A model generated the notes under the pieces. That model did not search any database, was not told where the DNA came from, and saw only the letters and a list, made by a program, of their open reading frames with translations. Below, one piece after another: positions 39,720 to 50,129 of a stretch of DNA of 64,000 nt; positions within the stretch are counted from its first letter, which is position 1, and every line of letters begins with the position of its first letter. The position numbers and the translations under genes are program-made. Source of the DNA: Cordylochernes scorpioides (Eukaryota; Arthropoda; Arachnida; Pseudoscorpiones; Chernetidae); the NCBI GenBank assembly GCA_030710605.1, contig CP092880.1, forward strand, positions 910,862 through 974,861. The letters are read 5' to 3'.

Positions 39720-40000
39720 TTGTATTCGAAACTATTTCAAACGCGTAAGATTCTTTTGGAAATTAAACAATTTCTACTGCACTTACTGCAATTGAAAAAT
39801 TAAAGGCCCTCTTTTTAATTTTTCCATGGTAGAATAAACTGGCAAAACCGTTGGAAGGGTTCACCACTGATGAGCCAGGCCTTCCCTTTAATTTTTCCAT
39901 TGCAGTAAGGGCAGTAGAAATTGTTTAATTTCAAAAAGAATCTTACCCGTTTAAAATAGTTTCGAATTTTGATAACAGATAGCGCGCTAGTGCATCATTT
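39720..40000. mobile_element. P-family foldback element
   Basis: The left arm (TTCGAAACTATTTCAAACGC, TACTGCACTTACTGCAATTG) and right arm (TTTTTCCATTGCAGTAAGGG ... GATAACAGATAGCGCGCTAG) are inverted copies. The centre has AAACTGGCAAAACCG and CACCACTGATGAGCCAGG. Confidence 0.83.
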
Positions 40001-40214
40001 TACAAAATGGTATATAAATACTAATTTTTGAAATTATAAAACAAAGTCGAATACTTAAGATAAAAGCGAAGGTACTGGAAGATTTAACAAGAGAGAAGTC
40101 TTGAAGCGGTGGTAGGCAGGGTATGATCGCTTTGTTACAAATCAACCACCATGTCAATTGGCAATATTTCAGAAAGCGTAGAAACAATTCAATCAAAAAA
40201 TCTTATGTCCATAG

Positions 40215-40555
40215 TTTGCTTGAATACCATTTATTTGAAGTTTTTATGTTAATTTTGTAATTATTCTTATTTTTTAATTCATTGAGGCATTTTTCTGGCA
40301 GACATATTCAATTTTTTATCATCATCATTTTTTGATTTTTTTTTGTTAGTTAGTTAGTTATCAAATCATTTGCAATTGTAGTTTTTTTTTATTTGTTTTG
40401 TTGTGTTTCTTTTTAAGCAATAAAATATATAGAACTAAGGTGTAATATTCAATTCAAGCATATGGAACCAACATCGATTCATTTTTAAAACAAAGTAAAA
40501 TCATAAGCTTATACAACTTTCACTTTTTCATATACCATTACTAAATTTTCACCCT
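40215..40555 (-). repeat. Segmental repeat, inverted third copy
   Basis: The inverse of about 8690-9000: ATATGGAACCAACATCGATT, AAAGTAAAATCATAAGCTTA and ACAACTTTCACTTTTTCAT. It also shows an uninterrupted AAGCAATAAAATATATAG, a second empty version of the Helitron target. The presence of three copies makes this a dispersed repeat rather than a single local duplication. Confidence 0.8.
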
Positions 40556-40599
40556 TGAATGTAGCATATATAAGTAGAATGATCCAATACAGTATTAGA

Positions 40600-40730
40600 G
40601 CTCTTAAAAACCGTCCGGAAGACTCTATTGGCGAAAATGCTGGGAGGATTCACCACTAATAAGCCAAGCCCTCCCAATATTCTATCATCCTAGTAAGGAC
40701 AGTAGAAGTTTGTTTTATGTGTGAAATAAA
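40600..40730. mobile_element. P-family fragment, short-arm subfamily
   Basis: AATACAGTATTAGAGCTCTT, GGCGAAAATGCTGGGAGG, CACCACTAATAAGCCAAGCC, then AGTAAGGACAGTAGAAG. The K-family element is inserted directly at its end. Confidence 0.65.
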
Positions 40731-40736
40731 CATTCA

Positions 40737-41074
40737 AAGCCCGGATGAAAAAGGAGGGGGAGCAGTAACAAGCTCACTAAAAAACCTGGGTTCAGCTGGC
40801 TCTGCTGATAGTACCCTGTAAGGACTCCAGGGATACAGAATGAGTCTGTACTCCATGTTAGGAGCGGCTGCACATGGCGTCTGTTCCTCATGTCAGAGGC
40901 GGCCATTTCTTTTGGAGCTAAGTCGGCCTGCCACTGAGTAGTGCTTCCAGTCTTAATGACAAAGACAGACGCATTCTACTTCACCCAGTCATGATGGTTG
41001 TCAAACAGACACCATCATGGGTCACAACTTGATACCCTAATATGATTGAGTGGAGATAAGAAATGAAGAAGAAG
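40737..41074 (+). mobile_element. LINE-tailed SINE-like element (K-family), copy 3, 5'-truncated
   Basis: It starts at AAGCCCGGATGAAAAAGG, about 20 bp inside the family start, and ends AAATGAAGAAG. Target duplication AAACATTCA (40728-40736 and 41075-41083). The 5' truncation with an intact duplication indicates target-primed reverse transcription. Confidence 0.85.
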
Positions 41075-41083
41075 AAACATTCA

Positions 41084-41826
41084 TGCTTTCATTTTTTAAT
41101 CAAGTCTTGTTTCTATAAGGGATGTTCCATCTTAATTATACGGCGTAGGTGGATTATGTAGGTGGGTGGGCCGCAGTTCTTTGTCATCACGTGAGATTTC
41201 CAAATACCCATTAACATCTGATGATATAACACAAGATACCTTGGAGAGAAATACTTACACAGGTATTTTGTAATTTAAAAAATAGGCGTATGCTGACGTA
41301 ACTAGTAAAAAATACATTTTAATATCACTGAGAATATATGAAAATTTAATTTGAAGACATGGAGATGAGATATTCAAGAAATGTTGGCAACCAAATAACA
41401 CCGAATGATATGAAGAAAACTGGAAGAAATTATTCAGCGAGAGGTAAATATAACCTGCAAACAATTTAATAAGATTTTAGAATTGAAAGAGCCAACACAC
41501 AATTAAATTGGCATCCTCCCAATAAATTTGGCTCAGTCGGAACGTAGCAATTTATTAGAAGCCAGGAGGGATAATCCGCTCTTCTTCTTGACTTCGTTCA
41601 ATTCTTCCGCCAGATGGAACCGTGCAGGACAGCGCTGTCAAATACCGTCCTCACTTCTCCTCGAATTTATTTTTAGTATGCAGTAACAAAATTCTAACAG
41701 AAAAACATTCATTCGAACAGAAATTACAAAGCCAGATCATCTCTCTATAAAAATATCGCTTCTCAGACAAAACGTTTGGAGCGGGACGTTTCACAAGAGT
41801 GACATCCACGGCGCCAATTTATAATT
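41084..41826. other. Unrecognised DNA
   Basis: AT-rich (41240-41520), then a GC-richer part at 41550-41830. At 41827 a short TGTAACGAATAGTATTTTG resembles the LTR start of the element at 14481, so a fragment of that family may end here. Confidence 0.35.
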
Positions 41827-41859
41827 GTAACGAATAGTATTTTGAATAAAAACATTTAA

Positions 41860-41898
41860 TCGGGTAAAACCCGGGCGTTGCCCGGGTCATTCGGCTAG
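41860..41898 (+). mobile_element. Helitron 3' terminus (Hel-C)
   Basis: A perfect hairpin CCCGGGC GTT GCCCGGG, then TCATTCGGCTAG and T. This is the canonical Helitron 3' end; the 5' end of the copy was not identified. The same terminus is at 49810-49843. Confidence 0.75.
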
Positions 41899-41962
41899 TT
41901 GTTAATAAAAGACCTCAATTCCATTTTTTTTTTTAATTAATATCTAAACATTTTTATTAATA

Positions 41963-42123
41963 CAGTAGAACCTCCATGAGAGGACACTCACCCTAAAGGA
42001 CAGTTTTCATCGCCAAAAATACAATTTTTACTATTTAGTAGCTCTCCGGTAAGAGGACACCTCACCCTAAAGGACACTTTGGCTCTGCAACTAGCTATCT
42101 TTTACAGAGAGGTAGTTCTACTG
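41963..42123. mobile_element. Short TIR MITE, CAGTAGAA family
   Basis: Ends CAGTAGAACCTCC and, inverted, CAGTAGAACTACCTC, with TA on both sides (41961-41962, 42124-42125). It contains GAGAGGACACTCACCCTAAA and GAGGACACCTCACCCTAAA, two copies of one block. 161 bp. Sister of 5684-5850. Confidence 0.85.
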
Positions 42124-42439
42124 TATATATTTTAATTTTACCTAAAAGTTTTTTTACTTTTATTTTTACAAAAAGAAAATTTATCTTTTCTCAGCATCTG
42201 TTGACCGTTTTATTTACCCTTCGTATCTAATCAACACCTGTCTTATCTTCCCTGGCCTGGGGAATCTAACCTTTTTTTAACAACCTTGGTGGCATGCAGT
42301 ACCTTCCTTGGCACTTTGCTACCGTGCATTGCGGCTTGTCTGCTTGCTACATCCATTTTTTGGGCTCGAAAATCCTACACATTGGGTAGTACCCCGTAAA
42401 GCCATCTTCTCTCTTCTCAAGATATTGTCTCAAACGATT

Positions 42440-42830
42440 TTTAATTCCAACTCGAATTTACAAGAACTAAGCCCTCCCAATATATTTCATAGCAGTAAGA
42501 ACAGAAATTTGTTTTATATGGTAGAATTTAGGTATTCTACTGCTTCAATTTTGATACACATTGATCTTCCAAATCATCTTGAATTATGCAATTTTTGAAC
42601 ATAAGAATAGCAAACTCGTTGATCAAATTATACTATTGTTATATATACAGAACACTCCAAATTGTCCAATACAGTATTAGACACCTCTAAGAAACGGTTT
42701 GGTAGATTAAATTGGTGAAACTGCTGGGAAGGTTGTCCACTACTGAGCTAAGCCCTCCCAATATATTTCATCGCAGTAAGGACAGAAGTTTGTTTTAAAT
42801 GTAAAAAAGATATTCGTTAGAATAATCAAA
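42440..42830. mobile_element. P-family fragments (short-arm subfamily)
   Basis: Two pieces: 42470-42570 (CCTCCCAATATATTTCATAG, CAGTAAGAACAG) and 42650-42820 (AATTGGTGAAACTGCTGG, AGGTTGTCCACTACTGAGC, ATTTCATCGCAGTAAGGACA). The second is also found at 50715-50870. Confidence 0.65.
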
Positions 42831-42839
42831 TATAAATCT

Positions 42840-43356
42840 CCAAGGATACGTGTATTTATTATACTTTTAACGAGTTTACAGTTTTTCTCTCTCTCTCTCT
42901 CTGGTTTCCTAAATATAGTATCATTTGATCGACGAGTTTGCTATTCTTATGTTCAAAATTGCATAATTCAAGATGATTTGGAAGATCAATGTGTATCAAA
43001 ATTGAAGCAGTAGAATATCTAAATTCTACCAATTTGCATATTTTGTTTTACCAGTATTTAGGTTATATTTGTCACAGGTCACGACAAAAGGTTGAGGTAT
43101 GTCACGGACTACATTCTACCAAAGATTATCAATTAATCAATACCTTTATTAAGACATTTAGACTTATATACAGATTGTCCTAAGAGATACAGCAAATAAG
43201 TGTAAAAAAAGGGGAAGAAAGAAATTCGAATTTACAAAGTGTTGTAAGGGAAATATGTAAATAGAGAGCTATAGCACTGTCCCACTACAGAAGAAATGGT
43301 TATAGTAGACAAAGATAGAGTAATAGTGTTTCACTACTTGCAAAATGCAAATTGCA
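42840..43356. other. AT-rich DNA with an inverted relation to 42530-42620
   Basis: The stretch 42930-43030 (AGACGAGTTTGCTATTCTTATG-like) is the inverse of 42540-42625, making an inverted repeat around the P-family fragment. (CT)n microsatellite at 42890-42902. Otherwise nothing recognised. Confidence 0.45.
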
Positions 43357-43706
43357 AAACTCCGCCTTTGCCGGTTCCAACCCCGGATGAAAAAGAAGGA
43401 GGGGGAGCAGTAACAAGCTGGCTAAAAAACCTGGGTTCAGCTGGCCCGGCTGATAGTACCCTGTAAGGGATCCAGGGATACAGGATAACTGTACTCCATG
43501 TTAGGAGCAGCTGCACATGGCGTCTGTTCCTCATGTCAGAGGCGGCCATTTCTTTTGGAGCTAAGTCAGCCTGCCACTGAGTAGTGCTCCCAGTCTTAAT
43601 GACAAAGGCAGACTACTTCACCCAGTCATGATGGTTGTCAAACAGACACCATCAAGGGTCACAACTTGATATCCTGATATGATTGAGTGGAGATAAGAGA
43701 GAAGAC
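43357..43706 (+). mobile_element. LINE-tailed SINE-like element (K-family), copy 4
   Basis: Starts AACTCCGCCTTTGCCGG, ends GGAGATAAGAGAGAAG. The target duplication is unclear (CAAAATG occurs on both sides). Contains CACAACTTGATATCCTGATA. Confidence 0.82.
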
Positions 43707-43744
43707 TTTCAAAATGTAATATTTGCGCAATATATAAGCTTACA

Positions 43745-43815
43745 TGGCTGCATCAACCAATGATTTATTGAATCTCCGACGTTTCAGAGACTTGCTCTAA
43801 CTTTTCTTAAGTGAA
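43745..43815 (-). repeat. Penelope-like terminal motif
   Basis: On the minus strand AGTTAGAGCAAGTCTCTGAA, then ACGTCGGAGATTCAATAAAT. The (T/C)GAAACGTCG...AATAAA arrangement is typical of ends of Penelope-like elements. No coding part. Confidence 0.45.
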
Positions 43816-43940
43816 TGATAATTTTGAATCCTATTTTTTACTTATATACATACGCGAATTCCTAAAATACGTGGCGCTTTACACGCATTTTAGGAAATCG
43901 TGTAGATAAATTATATAGTGTAGGAATTATATATTTATAA

Positions 43941-44442
43941 CTAGCGGACGTACCCGGCTTCGCCCGGGTTTTACCCGAGTAAAGGTTTGTCTAACGAATC
44001 TCTCGATAAAGTGAACAATTTTTCCCGGTCCCTTTAAAAATACTCGATAAGTTGAATAAAATCAATAGTAATTGGTTCTCTCGGTAATTGGAAGTTAAAG
44101 GATTAGTATCTTGCCATGGAATTGTATCATTATTCTTGTCTCAAATAAATTGCCGTGGTGTCATCCTGAATTTTGTCTTTCCTAATTTTCTACATTACAA
44201 AATCATCGTATCATGATGATAATATTTAGAGCAGATTGTTGAATTATAACAGATAAATTAGAATATTTATCTTGATTATTTTTAGGCGAAATGTAATTTC
44301 AAAAAATTTATTTGCTAGAAACCTTCCAGTACTATACTAAATAACTTCCCAAAGTTTCATGGCGTTCCAATGAGTGGTTTGGTCAGGCATAAAGGACAAA
44401 CAGACACACACACACACATACATTCATTTTTATATATATATA
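43941..44442 (-). mobile_element. Helitron (Hel-B)
   Basis: The minus-strand 3' end is CCCGGGCGAAGCCGGG, then TACGTCCGCTAG and T. The 5' region is TATATATATAAAAATGAATG followed by a (TG)n run. It contains at 44140-44215 a segment matching the LTR end CTTTCCTCATTTCC...TACGTTACA at 12661-12721, so it may have captured an LTR fragment. The 62427 copy shares most of it. Confidence 0.75.
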
Positions 44443-44447
44443 TTGTA

Positions 44448-45000
44448 TGTAATTCTACTGTCCTCAAAGCTTATGTCCATAGTTCTTCTAAAATACCCAT
44501 TCCAAGAGTCTAGCATCAGTATCACTATAAAAGGAAGATCGAAAAATGTAATATAACAGCGGTATGGTAGATTAAACTGGCGAAACCGCTGGGAGGGTTC
44601 ACCACTGATGAGCCAGGCACTCCCTTTAATTTTTCCATTGCAGTAAGTGCAGTAGAAATTGTTTAATTTTCAAAAGAATCTTACGCCTTTAAAATAATTT
44701 CGAATTTTGATATATAAGTAAGAAATGGAAAGGTTTGAAAACGAATGTTTTTTTAAATATAAAACAAACTTCTACTGTCCTTACTGCGATGGAAAAATAT
44801 TGGAAGGGCTTGGCTCATAGTGGTGAACCCTCCCAGCGGTTTTTCTAATTTAATCTACCAGACTGCTTCTTAGAGCTCTAATACTGTATTGGACGATTTT
44901 GCTTTTATATGTTAAACTGAAGGGTAGAATCTTAGAAATGGTATTCAGGTAAACTATGGACATAAGCTTTTAGAAAGGTAGAATTAAATATAAATATGAT
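44448..45000. mobile_element. Two adjacent P-family copies
   Basis: 44448-44718: centre plus right arm (GTCCATAGTTCTTCTAAAAT ... AAACTGGCGAAACCGCTGG ... TTTTTCCATTGCAGTAAGTG). 44730-45000: left arm plus centre of the short-arm subfamily (TACTGTCCTTACTGCGATGG ... GACATAAGCTTTTAGAAAGG). Confidence 0.75.
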
Positions 45001-45215
45001 AAAAATGGATTGAAAATGATCATCCCCACTGAGGAGAGTACTAGAGAGTTACTGAAACACCAGGAGTTAAAGTTAACCATATTTTTGCAAACTGTAACAT
45101 GATTTGGGTTTATTTATTTAAAATATTTATTTTCTTTCTTCATAGTTAGGTAGTCGTCAACACTCTACTTTCTTCTTTTTGTAATTTTGCATACATTAGG
45201 CTTTATTTATATATA

Positions 45216-45475
45216 CACCTATCCCTCGATTTACACGGTACTTGTTTTACACGTTTTCGCTTTTACACGGTTTTCCAAATAAGTTTTTTTTTTAATCGCA
45301 CTATACTAAAATGCGATATTCTACTCTATACTACCAATGTTGAAAAGAATATTGGAAGGCTCTGATTCATGAGGGGGCGAACACCTATTCAGATTTGACA
45401 GTTTAATATACACCTATCCCTCGATTTACACGTTTTTCTCAGGAACATATCTACCGTGTAAATCGGGGATAGGTG
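45216..45475. mobile_element. Pogo-like MITE, 260 bp
   Basis: Ends CACCTATCCCTCGATTTACA and, inverted, CACCTATCCCCGATTTACAC, with TA on both sides. A second forward copy of the left end lies at 45410, so it is either internally duplicated or two nested copies. No transposase. Confidence 0.88.
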
Positions 45476-46356
45476 TATATTATCGTTAACCTTGTTGTAA
45501 ATAAATTAAAACACAAAGTTTGTGAATGTTGGGAAAAAATATATATATTGGTAGAGAAAGAACCTATATTACCTAAAGATCTAAATCTATAAAAGAAGTA
45601 CAAAAGATCAAATTATATTTACATCAGCAGCTCACGCCGTCCTGACCTATCCAATAACCGCTAGCCAAACTAACAATCCAATAAAGCTGTGTTATATAAA
45701 CAGAGATGTCAATTAACATAAACAATACTAAAATTATATGCAAATCACAAAGAGTATTGTCTATATAGATAATACCGTAACAGAGTTTTCCATTGTAAAG
45801 TCCTGAGCTATCTCCTCCGAAGATTCTGAACTACACATAACGATCTATATACCAAAATTTTCGTTATTTTTTTCTTCGTATGATAGGCCTGTTTTTATTT
45901 TCCTAATGTTAACAGTTATTTTTATTTTTTAATTTAATCTATTTTACAATCGTAGATTTTTTGCATTTATCATCATCAATTCCTTTGTTTTGAAATGCGT
46001 TCTTTTGTCTTATTACCTTTTACTAATTTATAATATATATTTCTGATTCATTTGATTATGATTATAATTTGTAAGTACTTTGTTATAGTTTTTCATTTAA
46101 ATAGAGCTCAATTTTTGTGTATGTTTTCTATTTGCAGTATCCTAATGTCTTTGGCAACGTTTTTTTTTTCTCATAAATAGGCTGAGGTTATATTATTTTT
46201 CGAATTGTAGATTGAATTATTACTTTTATTCTAAAATAATTATCTTTTATAAGTGTTTGTTATAGTTTTTCATTTGAATTTAGCACAATTTTTGTATCTG
46301 GTTATCTTTTTTGGCATCTTTTCATCTCTCTTTGGCATCTTTTTTTTTTTCTCATT

Positions 46357-46493
46357 AATAAGACCTAATCCAAATAATTTAATAGTGTGTGACGTTTCAG
46401 CAACAGCATCAGACAAAAGAATAAATGAACTAAAGAATAAAATCTCATTTTTTCTTTTGTCTGATGATGGTGACATTTGGATTAGGTCTTATT
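46357..46493. repeat. Inverted repeat with Penelope-like motif
   Basis: ATAAGACCTAATCCAAAT opposes ATTTGGATTAGGTCTTAT, and TCAGACAAAAGAATAAATG opposes TTCTTTTGTCTGATG. In the loop side lies GTGACGTTTCAGCAACAGC. Arms total about 60 bp. Confidence 0.7.
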
Positions 46494-46935
46494 TTTTTTT
46501 ATTAATTTGTTATAGTTTTTCATTTGAATTTAGCTCCATTTTTGTGTCTTATTTAATAAATGAACTAAAGAATAAAATCTCATTTATTCTTTTGTCTGAT
46601 TTTTGTGTCTGATTTTCTTTTTTACAGTATCTTTCATAATGCCTGATTTGATTACTTGATCTGTTATAGTTTTTCATTTAAATTTAGCTCCATTTTTGTG
46701 TCTGTCGTTTTTTTTTCTTCTCATATCAATAGGCTGATGCTGTATTTGTGTACTCAATTGTTGCTTTTTGTGTCTGGTTTCTTTTTTGCAGTATTTTTTT
46801 GGAATCCTTTTTTTTTTCATCAATTGTTTCCTCACATGCTTGGAATTTTCTTTTTATGCCTGTCCTGGCTTTCAGTTTTATAGTTTTCCTCTGCTTGGTT
46901 CTTATTTTACCTTTTTTTTTTCAGCGTCTTCTGTC

Positions 46936-47091
46936 ATGCCTCGAAAAGGCCGTGGAAGACTCACTCCCCTAACAGCTAGGCGTGCTAATATGACTCGCCG
47001 CAGACACAAAACCCCAATTGCTATTTCTCTTTTTACCAATGCCTATAATTTTTCACCTGAAAGATTTTTTATTTTATTTGTTATTCAATAA
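46936..47091 (+). pseudogene. Small Arg-rich frame, possible Helitron replicase N-terminus
   Basis: The 51 codons start MPRKGRGRLTPLTARRANMT, then RRRHKTPIAISLF, ending FVIQ. A long T-run plus CAG (3' splice-site-like) ends 13 bp before the ATG. Many Helitron replicases of animals begin with a short, strongly basic leader of this style (M-P-R-x-R...). That and the Helitron 3' end 2.75 kb downstream on the same strand suggest the first exon of a dead replicase gene. No Rep HUH motif or helicase follows; a SINE begins 45 bp after the stop. The identification is tentative. Confidence 0.4.
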
Positions 47092-47134
47092 ATTATTATC
47101 ACTTATTTTTGGTCTTCTTTTTACTTACTTATTT

Positions 47135-47455
47135 TACTGGGGGTTGGTGGAAGGATGGTCTAAGCCGTTGGTTTTCGACCGCTACGACCCGGGTTCGATT
47201 CCCGCATTGGGCACTTTTTTCTGAAAAATAAAAAAAAAAAATGCTCCAATGGCTTCCGATTCTTGCAAAAGTCCAACCCCACCAGCAAGCGCAAGTAATC
47301 AAACGGGGCTCTGGCACATTTGTAAATGCAAAGTCGAACTGCTTTTCACATGTTTAGACATGTGGTGTACTTACAGTTAAAGCAGTCGCCTACTCTACCC
47401 ACCATGATTATCAAGGCCTGTACCACGTGTACTAGGGATAAGCAAAAAAAAAATT
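47135..47455 (+). mobile_element. tRNA-derived SINE, full length
   Basis: The head (47135-47211) is tRNA-like: an A-box-like GGTCTAAGCCGTTGG, then GACCCGGGTTCGATTCCC (a perfect B box) and GCATTGGGCA, then T6. The body has CCGATTCTTGCAAAAGTCC and AACCCCACCAGCAAGCGC, then the 3' half also seen at 1036 and 1655, and the tail GGGATAAGCAAAAAAAAA. The 5' acceptor strand does not pair well with the 3' one, so this is not a working tRNA. About 320 bp. Confidence 0.75.
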
Positions 47456-47501
47456 ATTTTACTCATTGATCTATACATACAATTATTTGCATACAATTAT
47501 T

Positions 47502-48515
47502 TACATACAAATATATGCATACAATTATATACATACACTTTTCTACATTTTTGCACTCTGCAGTCTAATATGTTGTTAATAATAGGGGTTTTAGACAAAT
47601 ATCAACTGTTGAAATTTGATTTTCCAAAATAGTTGAATTATCGAAAGTGTCGAATTAGTTTGTCATATGATAGGCCGTAGGTCGAGACATCCAAAAATGG
47701 TCGAATTATCGTGTGTTGAATTAATTAGATTATATTGTATATATAAAAATATAGAATTGTTGTTTTTAATGAGGTCTTTTAAATGAATTTATTCCTTTAA
47801 TATGTTGTCATATCTGCAATTTTTTTTCATTTCCAAAATATTTATTTACACTTTCACCAATGCCTATAGGATCTTTGCGATGGAACAGGTATGGTGTTTT
47901 AGCGCATGTGCTCTCATGTCCTTGAAGCACATATACTGACAGTACCCAAAGTTGAACACACTGTATAATGTCTGAAATATATGACTATAAAGAGGGCTCA
48001 AGGCCAAATACAAAATACAAATACAAATATATGCATACAATTATATACATACACTTTTCTACATTTTTGCACTCTGCAGTCTAATATGTTGTTAATAATA
48101 GGGGTTTTAGACAAATATCAACTGTTGAAATTTGATTTTCCAAAATAGTTGAATTATCGAAAGTGTCGAATTAGTTTGTCATATGATAGGCCGTAGGTCG
48201 AGACATCCAAAAATGGTCGAATTATCGTGTGTTGAATTAATTAGATTATATTGTATATATAAAAAATATAGAATTGTTGTTTTTAATGAGGTCTTTTAAA
48301 TGAATTTATTCCTTCAATATGTTGTCATATCTGCATTTTCTTTTTCATTTCCAAAATATTTATTTACACTTTCACCAATGCCTATAGGATCTTTGCGATG
48401 GAACAGGTATGGTGTTCTAGCGCATGTGCTCTCATGTCCTTGAAGCACATATACTGACAGTACCCAAAGTTGAACACACTGTATAATGTCTGAAATATAT
48501 GACTATAAAGAGCCT
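47502..48515 (+). repeat. Direct tandem duplication, ~516-bp period
   Basis: The blocks starting TGCATACAATTATATACATA at 47516 and 48032 are nearly identical for about 480 bp (TAATAGGGGTTTTAGACAAA, GGTCGAGACATCCAAAAATG, AAAGTTGAACACACTGTATA). A third, diverged copy spans about 49170-49690. It is part of the Helitron-like region. Confidence 0.88.
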
Positions 48516-48802
48516 CAAGGCCAAACCTTTGCTACAAGAGCCTGTGTTTACCCACAGACGACTTTATGTGACTTTTTCAAGTGTGCGAACTTTGGATAGC
48601 ATACATGTAAAGTTGAACCCAAGTATATATAAAATGTAGTTTTTAATGAGGTCATTTAAATGAATTCCTATTATAAATCGTCTCCTCTGAAATATAGTTT
48701 GTAAATTTATATTCTGATTTATTTTATCCTTTTTTTTTCATTTCCAGAATATATATTTACACTTTTCACCAATGCCTAAAGTTTCTCACCTGAAAGAAAA
48801 AA

Positions 48803-49093
48803 AACTCCGCCTTTGCCGGTCCCAAGCCAGGATGAAAAAGGAGGAGGGGGAGCAGTAACAAGCTCACTAAAAAAACCTGGGCTCAGCTGGCCCGGCTGAT
48901 AGTACCTTGTAAGGGCTCCTAATCCAGGGATACATTCTTTTGGAGCTAAGTCAGTGGCCTGCCACTGAGTAGTGCTCCCAGTCTTGATGACAAAGGCAGA
49001 CGCATTCTACTTCACCCAATCGTGATGGTTGTTAATTTCAAGCTTTACAAGCTTGACACTCTAATATGATTGAGTGAAGATAAGAAAGGAGAA
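48803..49093 (+). mobile_element. LINE-tailed SINE-like element (K-family), copy 5
   Basis: Starts AACTCCGCCTTTGCCGG. A ~75-bp internal stretch (from the GATACAGGATGAG block to GGCCATTTC) is missing. The 3' end reads AAGCTTTACAAGCTTGACAC, TCTAATATGATTGAG, GATAAGAAAGGAG. The A-rich flank prevents defining a duplication. Confidence 0.82.
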
Positions 49094-49932
49094 AAAAATA
49101 TTTTTTGTATTTTTTTTGGCAATAATCTATTTATTATCAATTAATTTGATTTTGGTCTTTATTTATTATTCCCCTGCTCTATACATACATTTTGTACATT
49201 TACAATGTCAGCCATTTTCTCTGTAATACCTTTTTAGCTGTGAAGTTATATTTGAGCAACAAACAATTGTTGAAATTTAAAATGGTCGAATTATCGATAG
49301 TGTTGAATTACACTTTGTTATATGATAGGCTGTAGGTCAAGACAACAAAACATGGTCGAATTATCGAGGTTATATCATATATATAAAACTAGAAATGTAG
49401 TTTTAATGAGGTCCTTTAAATATTTTCATTCCTTTTATATGTTGTCTTATCTGCGATATAGTAGCATTTTTGCAATTTTATTTGCTGATTTGTGTCATTT
49501 TTTCACTCTAAATATATTTATTTAAACTCTTCAACTAATGCCTATAGTTTCTTTCCTGAAATTGCTTACCAAACATGAGTTGGTTGTATTGTTATGCTTC
49601 GGAGATATTTTAATCCTAAGCAGGGTCTTTACGAATGGTACACGTATGGTGACACAGTGCATGTGCTCTCATGTTCTTGAAGTAGTGTAGATGTGTTGTT
49701 TGCACTTTTATTTTCTGATTTGTTAGTATTTTTCTTCTTTTTTCATTTTAAATAATTTTTTAGGTATAGGAACCAATGCCTATAGTTTCTCACCTGCGGG
49801 CCCTTCGAGTAAACCCGGGGCGTTGCCCGGGTCACTCGGCTAGTATCGTAGATATATCTGTAATTGCTACTTTCAACACAATCCCTTATTTCTATATAGG
49901 AAACTCCACACAAGCAAACTGGCAACGAGCAA

Positions 49933-50127
49933 ATGATCTACAAACATACGATGAAGTATGGTTGTCCGAGTGTAAGCTCCATTGACCGTCCAAAGAGGCC
50001 CCAGACTGTGACATTGATGTCAGCTGGGCGCGCCCTGTCAGGACCGCCATTGATCCCCATTAGACAGCAATGGAGAAAGATGGCCGCAGCACCTACCCCG
50101 GCTTGGAACTGCGTCCGGAGTACATAA
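49933..50127 (+). other. Coding-like segment, unknown
   Basis: A 64-codon frame includes QTVTLMSAGRALSGPPLIPI, then RQQWRKMAAAPTPAWNCVRS. I suspect a mobile-element protein fragment, but I cannot name a family. The start codon is arbitrary. It lies 90 bp after the Helitron terminus at 49843. Confidence 0.25.
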
Positions 50128-50129
50128 CA

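Larger units (their letters stand above)
45880..49843 (+). mobile_element. Decayed, repeat-rich Helitron-like region (Hel-C)
   Basis: The 3' end is unambiguous: CCCGGGGCGTTGCCCGGG, then TCACTCGGCTAG (49843) and T. Upstream on the same strand is a small basic frame like the start of Helitron replicase proteins (46936-47091). Blocks such as TTGTTATAGTTTTTCATTTG (four copies, 46080-46700) and CCAATGCCTATAGTTTCTCA (several copies) recur throughout. Other elements have inserted (SINE 47135, K-family 48803). The 5' boundary is a guess. Confidence 0.55.

Noticed and set aside
47135-47211. Functional tRNA gene
   Set aside because: A and B boxes are present but the acceptor ends do not pair and the anticodon arm is irregular; it is a SINE head.
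47129-47317. Minus-strand frame over the SINE head (CGNRTRVV...)
   Set aside because: Antisense reading of the tRNA-like B box; not a protein.
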